NCBI RefSeq assembly: GCF_023156245.1
Contig: NZ_JAKZAH010000020.1
Span: 1-64,000, forward strand
Direction of reading: 5' to 3'
Length of the DNA stretch: 64,000 bases
Source: Marinobacter bryozoorum
GTDB taxonomy: Bacteria; Pseudomonadota; Gammaproteobacteria; Pseudomonadales; Oleiphilaceae
Notes under the pieces: model-generated
What the model was told of the DNA's origin: nothing
Seen by the model: the letters and a program-made list of their open reading frames with translations, nothing else
Database searches by the model: none
Shown here: piece after piece, positions 55,743 to 63,764 of the stretch
How the letters are laid out: every line of letters begins with the position of its first letter
Position numbering within the stretch: the stretch's first letter is position 1
Program-made: the position numbers and the translations under genes

Positions 55743-56839
55743 AAATGAACCTGTTGTTTGCGCTGCTGGCTGTCATCCCCGTTGCCACCCTGGTTGGCTG
55801 CTCCGGTGAACCTTCGGACACCGGGTTCGCCGGACTTGCTGCGCAGGGCCAGCAAGAGGGCTTCCGGCAGCCAGCACCGGGGGACCTTGTCCGGCTGCCA
55901 GCGGATTGGGGGGCGCATCCGGAATACCGTATTGAATGGTGGTACCTCACCGCCAACCTGGAAACTGCGGCTGGACAACCCCTCGGGCTGCAGTGGACCC
56001 AGTTCCGTCAGGGCCTGGAACCACGGTCGACGGATGACCCGGCCCCAAAGGCCTCACTCTGGCCATTACACTCCGCCTGGATGGCCCATGGCGCAGTCTC
56101 CTTCGGCGGACAGCACTGGTTTGATGAGCGCTTTGCCCGGGGTGATACAGGCCAGGCAGGCGCCACGGCGGCCCCACTGCAGGTCTGGCTGGATCATTGG
56201 CAACTGATGGAGGTGGCAGACGGACAGTGGCAACTATCGGCCTCGGGGGACGGCTGGTCCTATGAGCTTGCACTGGTTCCGGAGGGACAAGTGGTGCGTC
56301 ACGGCGAACAGGGCTTCAGCGCGAAAACGCCGGACGGGCAGGGCTCGATGTATTTTAGCCTGACGGATATTGCCATTGAAGGTGAAGTGGTACTTGATGG
56401 ACAGAGCCACTCGGTCAGCGGTCTGGGTTGGCTGGACCGGGAGTGGAGCAGTCGCTTTCTGCGCTCAGATCAGCGCGGCTGGGACTGGTTCGCCCTGCGC
56501 CTGGACGACGGCAGCCGGCTGATGGTGTTCCGGGTGGGGGATGGTGACAACGCCTACCGCTCTGGTACCTGGGTTGATCCACAGGGACAGGTTCACTCCC
56601 TGGCGTCCGATGAAATTGACCTGGCTGCGCTGGATTACCGGGAGATCAACCAGGGCCGTGTGCCGGTCGCCTGGCAACTGGATATTCCGGACAGGGGGTT
56701 ATCCCTGGAGATCCGTGCGCCGCTGGGAACATACTGGAACGAAGGATTGTATCCCTACTGGGAGAGCCCGGTCTCTGTCTCAGGTTCCGTAGACGGTAGC
56801 GGTTATATGGAGCTCACCGGCTATGGCGGAGGGCCGTGA
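55739..56839 (+). CDS. AttH/CrtC-like lipocalin-fold lipoprotein
   Basis: Envelope protein of 366 residues with a lipobox (LVGC, Cys about 21). The mature part has two lipocalin-like domains typical of AttH/CrtC proteins: HPEYRIEWWYLTANLETAAGQPLGLQWTQFR (about 60-90), the GLGWLDREWSSRFL motif and YREINQGRVPVAWQLDIPDRGL. CrtC enzymes hydrate carotenoids, but no carotenoid genes are near and AttH proteins associate with ABC transporters, so a lipid-binding or hydratase role in this operon is more plausible. Its start overlaps the permease stop. Confidence 0.88.
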   Translation: MKMNLLFALLAVIPVATLVGCSGEPSDTGFAGLAAQGQQEGFRQPAPGDLVRLPADWGAHPEYRIEWWYLTANLETAAGQPLGLQWTQFRQGLEPRSTDDPAPKASLWPLHSAWMAHGAVSFGGQHWFDERFARGDTGQAGATAAPLQVWLDHWQLMEVADGQWQLSASGDGWSYELALVPEGQVVRHGEQGFSAKTPDGQGSMYFSLTDIAIEGEVVLDGQSHSVSGLGWLDREWSSRFLRSDQRGWDWFALRLDDGSRLMVFRVGDGDNAYRSGTWVDPQGQVHSLASDEIDLAALDYREINQGRVPVAWQLDIPDRGLSLEIRAPLGTYWNEGLYPYWESPVSVSGSVDGSGYMELTGYGGGP

Positions 56840-56929
56840 TGACAGCGCGAATGGATGAAAGCGGGTTGGTGAGGTAGGATTCCTGTATAGCCAGACCAAA
56901 AGTTGCTGATCTCATCAAAAGGGAAGCCT

Positions 56930-57388
56930 ATGGAAATCAAGACGTTTGAAGACCTGATCGACTGGGTCCGTGATATGCACGGCTTTCTCGCACGCAGCCT
57001 GCGGGAGAGCGCTGCCGGTAATGCCAATGACCAGGCAAGCGCACTGCTGACTTACCTGGCAGACCACGAACAGGAGTTGGTGCGGATAACCGAAGAGTTT
57101 GAACGTCAGGCAGATCCCAAGGCCCTGAGAACCCGCCTGTACGATTACATGAAACATCAGCCCGTGAAGGTTTCTGATCCGTCAGATACCCACTTTGCTT
57201 CCCTGACTTTCGATGACATCGCCCGGGAGGTCTTCCAGTTCCATGACCAGGTAATCGACCTCTATGACAGCCTGGCAGGCAAGGCTGAGATTGCGGAAGC
57301 CAAGGAACTGATGGATTCGCTCAAGGAAATGGAAGAGCACGAGGCGATGCGCCTGGCGCGACAGGTTAGCAACAGCAGGGATATCTGA
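56930..57388 (+). CDS. Helical protein of unknown function, ferritin-like in pattern
   Basis: All-helical cytoplasmic protein of 152 residues with no signal peptide. ATG 56930 has AAAAGGGA five bases upstream; the frame reaches 56903 without support. The two long amphipathic repeats HEQELVRITEEFERQADPKALRTRL and EVFQFHDQVIDLYDSLAGKAEIAEAKELMDSLKEMEEHEAMRLARQV contain Glu/His pairs spaced as in ferritin- or rubrerythrin-like metal-binding bundles, but a full EXXH pair set is not convincing. It lies between the AttH-like and acyltransferase genes on the same strand. I do not recognise the family. Confidence 0.7.
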   Translation: MEIKTFEDLIDWVRDMHGFLARSLRESAAGNANDQASALLTYLADHEQELVRITEEFERQADPKALRTRLYDYMKHQPVKVSDPSDTHFASLTFDDIAREVFQFHDQVIDLYDSLAGKAEIAEAKELMDSLKEMEEHEAMRLARQVSNSRDI

Positions 57389-57414
57389 GGGGCCGGCCAG
57401 CCGGGGTTACGCAC

Positions 57415-58317
57415 GTGTTCGTTTTGCACCTTTTCCGGGCGACGCTTTTTTGCCTGCTGGTCCTGCTCATTACCCTGATTGGTATTGGCCCCATGCTGGT
57501 GATGGGGCTGGTAAAAGCCCTGGTGCCGTTCAGGCCGCTACAGCGGGTCTGCTCCCTGGGGGTGATGTGGATTGCGGAGGCCTGGGCAGAAGGCCTCAAA
57601 TGGTTGTTCCGCCTGTTGACTCCGACCATCTGGGATATCCGCAGTGACGTCGAGCTGGGCCGGGACCAGCCTTACCTGGTGATATGCAACCACCAGTCCT
57701 GGGTGGATATCCCGGCCCTGGTGGAGGCGTTCAATCGTCGGACGCCATTCTTCAAGTTTTTCCTCAAGAAAGAGCTGATCTGGGTTCCGCTGATCGGACT
57801 GGCATTCTGGGCGCTGGACTACCCCTTCATGAAGCGCTACAGCAAGGCGCACCTGGAGAAGCACCCGGAAGACCGGGGCAAGGACCTGGAAATCACCCGC
57901 CAGGCCTGCGAAAAGTTCCATAACCTGCCGGTTACGGTGGTGAACTTCCTGGAAGGCACCCGATTCACCCCTGCCAAGCATCAGCAACAAGGCTCACCTT
58001 ACCGGCATCTGCTCAAACCGAAATCCGGCGGAGTTGCCTTTGTCATGGCTGCGCTGGGCGGCCAGATGCACGCATTGCTTGATGTGACCATCATGTACCC
58101 GGAGGGGCGTATTCCCGGATTCTGGCACCTGATCAGCGGTCAGGTGTCCAGGGTGGTGGTGGATATACGCCGGCGCACGGTACCGGCGGAGCTGTTTGCC
58201 GGTGACTACGCCAATGACCCCGTCTTCCGGGAAACCTTCCAGGCCTGGGTCAGCCAGCTATGGGCAGAGAAAGACGAACGTATCGACCAGCTGCGCGGGG
58301 AAGAGGCGGCCCGCTGA
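57415..58317 (+). CDS. PlsC-family 1-acylglycerol-3-phosphate acyltransferase-like protein, YihG-like
   Basis: Membrane acyltransferase of 300 residues starting at GTG 57415. Two N-terminal helices (about 5-40) precede the acyltransferase domain with block I NHQSWVD (the HX4D catalytic pair, about 92-97), the FFLKKELIWVPLIG segment, block III FLEGTR (about 182-187) and the MYPEGRIPG block. Size and order fit the YihG/acyl-lysophospholipid group that transfers acyl chains to lysophosphatidic acid or similar. It converges on TauE/SafE with five bases between stops. It may influence membrane lipid composition. Confidence 0.88.
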   Translation: MFVLHLFRATLFCLLVLLITLIGIGPMLVMGLVKALVPFRPLQRVCSLGVMWIAEAWAEGLKWLFRLLTPTIWDIRSDVELGRDQPYLVICNHQSWVDIPALVEAFNRRTPFFKFFLKKELIWVPLIGLAFWALDYPFMKRYSKAHLEKHPEDRGKDLEITRQACEKFHNLPVTVVNFLEGTRFTPAKHQQQGSPYRHLLKPKSGGVAFVMAALGGQMHALLDVTIMYPEGRIPGFWHLISGQVSRVVVDIRRRTVPAELFAGDYANDPVFRETFQAWVSQLWAEKDERIDQLRGEEAAR

Positions 58318-58322
58318 ACAGG

Positions 58323-59066
58323 TCAGCCCAGGTTCAGGTTGATCAGTCCACGTATCAGCGCTGCCAGTCCGGCGACGGCGGCAATGCCCAGGATGATTGG
58401 GCGAAGTGCCTCAAACGGTAGCCGGTTTACCAGCCCGGCGGACAGCCAGAAACCGATAAAGACCCCCGGCATGGTGGCGACGAAGAGCCACAACTCGGTG
58501 ACGCCCAGATAGCCGGAAATGATCAGCGTAGCCAGCACAAAGACGTTGGCAAACAGGAAAAAGGCCGACAGGTTGGCCCGTACCATCGGTCCCTTCTCGT
58601 TCTGGTAGATCATCGCGATGGGCGGTCCGCCGACGGCAGTAATGGTGCCCATGTAGGTAGAGGCAAGGCCTGCGATGATGCTGTTACGCGGGTTCAGGCG
58701 GGGTTTCAGGCCCGCCACGCTGAGGATGACGGCCAGCAGGATCAGGGTGCCGAAGATCAGTTCAAAGCCCTGTGCCGTAATGACCAGCAGGGTGCCACCG
58801 GCCAGGGCGGCACCGGCCAGGCCACCGCCGATGGCGTAGCGCACCTCCCGCACCTGCAGGGCAGTGCGGTTGCGCATCAGCATCAGGATAGTGAGTATGG
58901 CGGCGTTGAGGGTCAGCGGCGCGGGTATGAACGCCGGCGAAATCAGGAACAGCAGCGGTGCTGCCAGTGTACCAATGCCGTAACCTGCTACGCCCTGCAG
59001 GCAGGAGCCGGCCAGGATCACCAGGTTGGCCAGTAGGATGTGGTAGAGCGTGATATCGGCTGGCAC
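58323..59066 (-). CDS. TauE/SafE family membrane transporter
   Basis: Inner-membrane protein of 247 residues with eight predicted helices in two repeats of four. Pattern includes LANLVILAGSCLQGVAGYGIGTLAAPLL and GLASTYMGTITAVGGPPIAMIYQNEKG, where GGPP is the family marker. TauE/SafE proteins export or import organic sulfur anions such as sulfoacetate, but the family is broad and the substrate is not set by sequence. It has no neighbours in operon. The N-terminus is short of a typical cytoplasmic lead. Confidence 0.87.
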   Translation of the reverse strand: MPADITLYHILLANLVILAGSCLQGVAGYGIGTLAAPLLFLISPAFIPAPLTLNAAILTILMLMRNRTALQVREVRYAIGGGLAGAALAGGTLLVITAQGFELIFGTLILLAVILSVAGLKPRLNPRNSIIAGLASTYMGTITAVGGPPIAMIYQNEKGPMVRANLSAFFLFANVFVLATLIISGYLGVTELWLFVATMPGVFIGFWLSAGLVNRLPFEALRPIILGIAAVAGLAALIRGLINLNLG

Positions 59067-59197
59067 AGCAGGGCCTGTCCTTGCGAGGGTTATCGTTAAG
59101 AAGCAGGCAGTTATAACACACGGCCAGTTAGGTCGCTATTGGTTGGAGGCTGTCGGTTTGCAGTCGTTGCACGCCACCCGAAAATGAGGAACCCCCT

Positions 59198-59656
59198 ATG
59201 TCAGATACGCCGGAATGCCCCTGCGGCAGCGGCCAACCCTATCAGCAGTGCTGCCGGCGGTATCATCACCATGGCGAGCCGGCACCCACACCGGAAGCGC
59301 TGATGCGTTCCCGGTACAGCGCCTTTGTGCTGAAACTTACCGACTATTTGCGGGCGACCTGGCATCCGGATACCCGGCCGGCAACCCTGCAGCTGGATGA
59401 TTCACCGGACTGGGTGGGCCTTCAGGTGCTGTCTTCCGGCGAGCAGGAAGGCCGGGGGCAGGTGCACTTCCGGGCGGTGTACCGGCTGCCGGATGGTTTC
59501 GGTTATCTGGAGGAAGCATCGGACTTTGTTCGTGAGGATGGCCGCTGGTTCTATCTCAGCGGCCAGACCCGGGAAGGCCGCCTGGACCCGGGGCGTAATG
59601 AACCCTGCCCCTGTGGCAGTGGCCGCAAGTTCAAGGCCTGTTGCCTGAAAAGGTAA
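59198..59656 (+). CDS. ychJ: YchJ family SEC-C motif protein (UPF0225)
   Basis: Cytoplasmic protein of 152 residues. Two SEC-C type zinc-binding motifs flank the core: CPCGSGQPYQQCCRRYHHH at the N-terminus and CPCGSGRKFKACC at the C-terminus. The central NTF2-like domain has ALMRSRYSAFVLKLTDYLRATWHP and WVGLQVLSS...GQVHFRAVYR. YchJ proteins are widespread in proteobacteria with unknown function; the zinc motif resembles that of SecA. ATG has GAGGA upstream. It is followed by a DUF3565 gene 55 bases on and probably shares its promoter. Confidence 0.92.
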   Translation: MSDTPECPCGSGQPYQQCCRRYHHHGEPAPTPEALMRSRYSAFVLKLTDYLRATWHPDTRPATLQLDDSPDWVGLQVLSSGEQEGRGQVHFRAVYRLPDGFGYLEEASDFVREDGRWFYLSGQTREGRLDPGRNEPCPCGSGRKFKACCLKR

Positions 59657-59711
59657 AGGGTGCCTGACAGCCTGCGATGACAAGCCAGGGCGCATTCGGA
59701 AAGGGGCTTTG

Positions 59712-59942
59712 ATGAAACAGCCGATTACCGGTTACCACTGTGATGAGGAGGGTCACTGCGTGGCCCAGCTCTCCTGCGGCCACAATCAACACGTGCGCCA
59801 CCAACCGCCCTGGGTGAACCGGCCCTGGGTAGTCACAGCGGAGGGCAGGCAGGGGATGCTGGGATTCCGGCTGAATTGCGTGAAGTGTGAGGAGGGCGCG
59901 CCGCCGGACGAGCGCCCTCCCGCAGAGACCCTTCGGGGCTGA
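59712..59942 (+). CDS. DUF3565 family protein
   Basis: Small protein of 76 residues. It carries four Cys and several His in the pattern YHCDEEGHCVAQLSCGHNQHVRHQPPW...CVKC, suggesting a zinc site. The start ATG 59712 has AAAGGGG six bases before it. DUF3565 has no known function. The stop is directly followed by the stop of the convergent PfpI-like gene. It may be co-transcribed with ychJ. Confidence 0.85.
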   Translation: MKQPITGYHCDEEGHCVAQLSCGHNQHVRHQPPWVNRPWVVTAEGRQGMLGFRLNCVKCEEGAPPDERPPAETLRG

Positions 59943-60623
59943 TCAGTCTTCCAGGGCCTGCAGAACTGCCTTGGCAGCGCCTTCGGAGGAAGCCGGGTTC
60001 TGGCCGGTAATCAGGTTGCCGTCCACCACGATGTGAGGTGACCAGTCATCACCACGGCTGTAGTTGCCACCCTTCTCCTTGAGCATATCTTCCACCAGGA
60101 AGGGCACCACACCGGTCAGGCCGACGGCCTCTTCCTCGCTGTTGCTGAAGCCGGTTACGCCGCGGCCGCGGACGAACCAGTCGCCGTTGGGAGATTCCGG
60201 GTGCCGGAAGATCGCCGGCGCATGGCATACCGCACCGATGACCTTGCCGGCGTTGTTGGCTTCTTGCAGCAAGCGGATGGAGTCCGCATCTTCGGCAAGG
60301 TCCCATAGCGGGCCGTGGCCACCCGGGTAAAACACGGCGTCGTAGTCATGCACGTTGACGTCGCTGAGCTTCCGGGTGTTTGCCAGTGCCTTGCGGCCAT
60401 GCTCGTCGTCGCTGAAGCGGCGGGTGCTCTCCGTCAGTGCGTCCTCTGCTTCGCTGTTGGGGTCGACCGGGGGTTGCCCGCCCTTGGGGGAGGCCAGGGT
60501 AATATCCGCTCCCGCATCGCGGAATACGTAGTAGGGAGCGGTGAATTCCTCCAGCCAGAAGCCGGTCTTGTGTCCGGTGTTTCCCATTGCGCTGTGGGAT
60601 GTCAGTACCATCAGAACCTTCAT
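59943..60623 (-). CDS. DJ-1/PfpI family protein, Hsp31-like
   Basis: Glutamine-amidotransferase-like protein of 226 residues from ATG 60623, which has GGGAGG upstream; the frame extends to 60683 without family sequence. The nucleophile elbow is GAVCHAPAIF (Cys about 122, then His) and the acidic partner lies in TGFWLEEFTAPYYVF (Glu). The glycine-rich GGQPPVDPNSEAED and YPGGHGPLWDL segments are typical of the Hsp31/glyoxalase III or type 1 GATase-like group. It may act as a chaperone-like or glyoxalase enzyme in stress. The upstream 250 bases show no gene. Confidence 0.9.
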   Translation of the reverse strand: MKVLMVLTSHSAMGNTGHKTGFWLEEFTAPYYVFRDAGADITLASPKGGQPPVDPNSEAEDALTESTRRFSDDEHGRKALANTRKLSDVNVHDYDAVFYPGGHGPLWDLAEDADSIRLLQEANNAGKVIGAVCHAPAIFRHPESPNGDWFVRGRGVTGFSNSEEEAVGLTGVVPFLVEDMLKEKGGNYSRGDDWSPHIVVDGNLITGQNPASSEGAAKAVLQALED

Positions 60624-60875
60624 GTGCTTGCCTCCCGTGTGAGAGTGAAAAGGGACGGCGGGCCTGTCTGCCGACGCCATCAATTACTGCTTACTGGTAT
60701 GGGTTGGTATGCCGGGTCGTGATTACAACCCGGGTTGCCCCGTTTTAATCAGTCGAAGTAGCTACGCTGCGAGGAATGTCTGGATCACCCGGCTGTGCGC
60801 TGGTTCCGCGCCGGCCATTGGTGAAGGCATGCCCATGGCGGTAAGCTGTCGGACCAGTTTTTCAGGGAGCGCGTT

Positions 60876-61070
60876 ATGAAACACAAGGAAAAGGAATGCA
60901 CCTGGGCGCCAGGTATGCAGGATACGGATATCACCTTTGCCGGTGAGCATACCTGGGCAACGATCATGCGGGCCCGCAGCGATCCGCGTAGCCCTTCAGC
61001 CCGGGGGAGGTGGCTAGTGCTTATCACAGTGCTCGGTGTCGCTGGCCTGGCGGCCTGGTGGCTGCTCTGA
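60876..61070 (+). CDS. Small membrane protein of unknown function
   Basis: Small ORF of 64 residues with a credible ribosome binding site (CAGGGAG, seven bases) and a C-terminal hydrophobic segment, WLVLITVLGVAGLAAWWLL, that would form one membrane helix. The N-terminal half is charged and contains one Cys and two Trp. It converges on the SixA-CHAD gene and an antisense frame (60762-60950) also exists but lacks a ribosome binding site. I do not recognise it. The 250 bases upstream contain no other gene. Confidence 0.6.
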   Translation: MKHKEKECTWAPGMQDTDITFAGEHTWATIMRARSDPRSPSARGRWLVLITVLGVAGLAAWWLL

Positions 61071-61086
61071 ACCGGGCTCTCCGTCT

Positions 61087-62460
61087 TCAGGCTAATTCAA
61101 GATTCGGGGACGTGAGGATCCTTGCCCGTGCTTCCTGCTTTTCTCTCTCCAGTTCAGCCGCCAGCTCTGCCAGTGCCGGTGGTAGTTGGCGGTCCCTGCG
61201 ATTGTCAGCGAGGGTGTCCAACAGCGTCAGTTGAACGTGGCGATCCTGGAACCGGCCGTAGAGCTTCTGTTGTCTCTTGAGTGTGTTGATCAAGTCCTGG
61301 TAACCCTGCGTGTCCAGTTCTGCCAGGTACCGGAGTCGTTTCAGGGCCTTGCGTACGTCGTGGAAACGCTCATCGGGCGCATCAGGTGCCAGGTGGGCGA
61401 ACAGCTGTTGGCAGAGTGCAGCTCGCTCACTGACCGTGTTGTGAATGGTGCTGGGTGTCAGCTTTTTCAGCGGTCGTGACAGCGTCTTTCCGGTAACCGC
61501 CGCTTCCCAGGTTGCAAGGGCCTTGCGCCACCCCTTCCCCTCGAGCTGGCTGCACAGTTGCTGCTGGCACTCAGTTTGCCAGTGCCTGAAAAAAGCCTCT
61601 GCCCCGGAGGCACGCAGGGACTGGCGCAATCGCCGATCTTCCATGGTGCGGGCATCAAGCTCCATCAAAAACACGTCCAGGTCCCGCACGATGCTGGTCT
61701 GGCGGGCCATGGTCTTCAACGGATGCAAGGCTTTTTTCAGGTGTTCATCGCCGGTGGTGGTGCAGATCGCTTCCGTGATGGCGCGACTTTGTCGCAGGGC
61801 AATACGGAACTGGTGCAGGAACTCCGGGTCGACGCCCGCCAGAACACCTGGCTGGATGGCGCGCATTCGCTCCAGCAAGTGGTGCAATGTTGCGGGTACC
61901 TGCTTTCGCAGGTCCTGTTCTTTATGCGGAGGGGGCGGGGCCTTGCGCTGAAACAGCTTGTAGCTGGCCAGCTTCGGGGGCAGGTAGGCCACAACCCTGG
62001 ACTGCCCCTTGCCCGCTCTGGCCCAGCTATCGATGGGTAGTTCCAGGTGCATGACTGAACCGGTGGCCATGTCTGGCGCATCCTGCCCGGTCAGCCGGGC
62101 AGCCAGGTCTGAGAGCGCAGGGTTATGGCCTATGATGGTCAGGGTTTCCGGGTCTTCCGGGAGCTGGCGAATCCAGTGTAAGAGGCGTTTATAGCGAAAC
62201 GTATAGAGATCGGGTTCAAAGTGAATCCTGGCGACCAGCCGGGGTTCGCCCAACAAGTCCAGCAGCCCTTCAATAGTCTGCCGCGCCCGGCAGGCCTGGC
62301 TGACATGCACCTGGCCATCCAGGGCGCCCATCATCCTGAGGGGCCGGGCCATGGCTTCCAGCTGGCGGTGACCACGTTTGTTGAGAGGACGGTCCAGGTC
62401 ACTGAGCGATGCGTTGCTCCAGCTGGATTTGCCATGTCGGATCAGGAAAAGCTGTTTCAT
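61087..62460 (-). CDS. Fusion of SixA-like histidine phosphatase and CHAD domain
   Basis: Cytoplasmic protein of 457 residues from ATG 62460 (AGGGGGAT upstream). The N-terminal histidine phosphatase domain (about 1-150) has LFLIRHGKSSWSN, the catalytic RHG, and TIIGHNPALSDLAARL with the second His. A linker (about 155-185) leads to a CHAD domain (about 190-440), a helical domain rich in conserved His and Lys/Arg (HDVRKALKRLRYLAEL) that binds polyphosphate. The fusion suggests a phosphatase acting on phosphohistidine or polyphosphate-linked substrates. The gene is divergent from a TRAP binding protein gene. The function is inferred from domain type. Confidence 0.9.
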   Translation of the reverse strand: MKQLFLIRHGKSSWSNASLSDLDRPLNKRGHRQLEAMARPLRMMGALDGQVHVSQACRARQTIEGLLDLLGEPRLVARIHFEPDLYTFRYKRLLHWIRQLPEDPETLTIIGHNPALSDLAARLTGQDAPDMATGSVMHLELPIDSWARAGKGQSRVVAYLPPKLASYKLFQRKAPPPPHKEQDLRKQVPATLHHLLERMRAIQPGVLAGVDPEFLHQFRIALRQSRAITEAICTTTGDEHLKKALHPLKTMARQTSIVRDLDVFLMELDARTMEDRRLRQSLRASGAEAFFRHWQTECQQQLCSQLEGKGWRKALATWEAAVTGKTLSRPLKKLTPSTIHNTVSERAALCQQLFAHLAPDAPDERFHDVRKALKRLRYLAELDTQGYQDLINTLKRQQKLYGRFQDRHVQLTLLDTLADNRRDRQLPPALAELAAELEREKQEARARILTSPNLELA

Positions 62461-62559
62461 GGAGATCCCCCTGTGCATTGGCCGGTCTGGGAGGCTATCA
62501 TTACCCGGTCATACCGGTTCGACATGGCTTCAGGCCATCAGCCGGTTGCTCAATCAACC

Positions 62560-62565
62560 TATAAT
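62560..62565 (+). promoter_or_regulatory. Possible -10 element of the TRAP binding protein gene
   Basis: A perfect TATAAT lies 26 bases before ATG 62591. No clear -35 hexamer at the right spacing. The ribosome binding site GGAAG is at about 62575. Confidence 0.35.
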
Positions 62566-62590
62566 AAAATCACTGCTGGAAGTAAATATT

Positions 62591-63664
62591 ATGACATTAC
62601 GCTCCAAGCTGACGGCAGCAGCGCTGCTTCTGGGCCTCTCCTTCACCGGAAGCCAGGCTGTCGCCGAAGAAACCTATACCCTGCGCCTTGCAGAAACCTG
62701 GGGGCCGAACTATCCAATCCTGGGGGATACCAACCGCAGCCTGAAGGCCATGGTCGAGAAGATGTCCGAGGGTCGTATCAAGATCCGCATCGACTCCTCC
62801 AACAAGCACAAGGCGCCCTTCGGTATCTTCGATATGGTCAAGGCAGGCCAATACGACATTGGCCACACCGCGTCCTACTATTACAAGGGCAAGATCCCCA
62901 ACAGCATGTTCTTCACCACCGTGCCTTTCGGCATGACAGCACCGGAGCAGTACGCCTGGTTCTATTACGGTGAGGGCTTTGACCTGGCCCAGGAAGTCTA
63001 TGGCGAACACAATATGCTGTCGTTCCCTGGCGGTAATACCGGCGTCCAGATGGGTGGCTGGTTCCGTGATGAGATCGAGTCCCTGGAGGATCTGCAGGGC
63101 CTGAAAATGCGGACACCTGGCTTCGCTGGTGAGGTTATGTCTGACATCGGCGTTGCCGTCACCAACATCCCGCCGGGAGAGCTGTTCACGGCCCTGGAGC
63201 GTGGCACCATTGACGCGCTGGAATGGGTTGGCCCGGCCCTGGACCTGCCCATGGGCTTCCACCAGATTGCCGATTACTACTACGGTGGCTGGCAGGAGCC
63301 GTCTGCAGAGCTGCAGTGGCTGGTTAACAAGGATGTCTGGAACAAGCTGCCGGAAGACCTCCAGGAAGTGCTCCGGGTCGCCATGCGCACCGCTGCCTAT
63401 GACATGTACATCCAGACCATGCACGAAAGCGGCAAGGCCTGGAGCAGCATCCAGGAAGAGTACCCGAACGTGAAGTTCCGCACTTTCCCGGATGAAGTCA
63501 TGGAGGCGCTGCGTGCTTCTACCAAGAAGCTGCTGGCTGAAATGGCCGAGGAAGATCCGCTCACCAAGAAAATTATTGATTCCCAGCGTGAGTACATGGA
63601 GCAGATTCGTCCCTGGACCAACATTTCCGACCGGGCCTATCTGAACAACTCGGACGTTGAGTAA
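62591..63664 (+). CDS. TRAP transporter DctP-type binding protein
   Basis: Periplasmic substrate-binding protein of 357 residues. ATG 62591 is chosen over upstream frames because it starts a clean signal peptide (LTAAALLLGLSFTGSQAVA) with GGAAG eight bases before. The DctP domain follows with YTLRLAETWGPNYPILGDTNRSLKAMVEKMSEGRIKI, the IDALEWVGPALDLPMG motif and a conserved Arg/Trp binding pocket region. The substrate is likely an organic acid. No DctQ or DctM permease genes follow: the next item is a terminator and then a gene on the other strand. So the membrane parts must be elsewhere or it is an orphan. Confidence 0.88.
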   Translation: MTLRSKLTAAALLLGLSFTGSQAVAEETYTLRLAETWGPNYPILGDTNRSLKAMVEKMSEGRIKIRIDSSNKHKAPFGIFDMVKAGQYDIGHTASYYYKGKIPNSMFFTTVPFGMTAPEQYAWFYYGEGFDLAQEVYGEHNMLSFPGGNTGVQMGGWFRDEIESLEDLQGLKMRTPGFAGEVMSDIGVAVTNIPPGELFTALERGTIDALEWVGPALDLPMGFHQIADYYYGGWQEPSAELQWLVNKDVWNKLPEDLQEVLRVAMRTAAYDMYIQTMHESGKAWSSIQEEYPNVKFRTFPDEVMEALRASTKKLLAEMAEEDPLTKKIIDSQREYMEQIRPWTNISDRAYLNNSDVE

Positions 63665-63684
63665 GTCTGAGTGACACTCTGGAG

Positions 63685-63745
63685 CCGGCCAGCTGGCCGG
63701 TTTCCTTAAACAACAAACCCCGCCTTGAGCGGGGTTTGTTGTTTT
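63685..63745. terminator. Palindrome and bidirectional terminator between TRAP and PEP-CTERM genes
   Basis: A perfect 16-bp palindrome, CCGGCCAGCTGGCCGG (63685-63700), is followed by a 16-bp stem, AAACAACAAACCCCGC (63708-63723) with its complement at 63729-63744 around CTTGA, ending in T-rich sequence on the plus strand and with a matching U-rich arm on the minus strand. It can terminate both converging genes. Confidence 0.85.
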
Positions 63746-63764
63746 TGCAGGTTGCTCTCGAGGC

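Noticed and set aside
60762-60950. 62-residue minus-strand frame opposite the small membrane protein
   Set aside because: No ribosome binding site and no plausible product; the plus-strand frame has both a ribosome binding site and a membrane helix.
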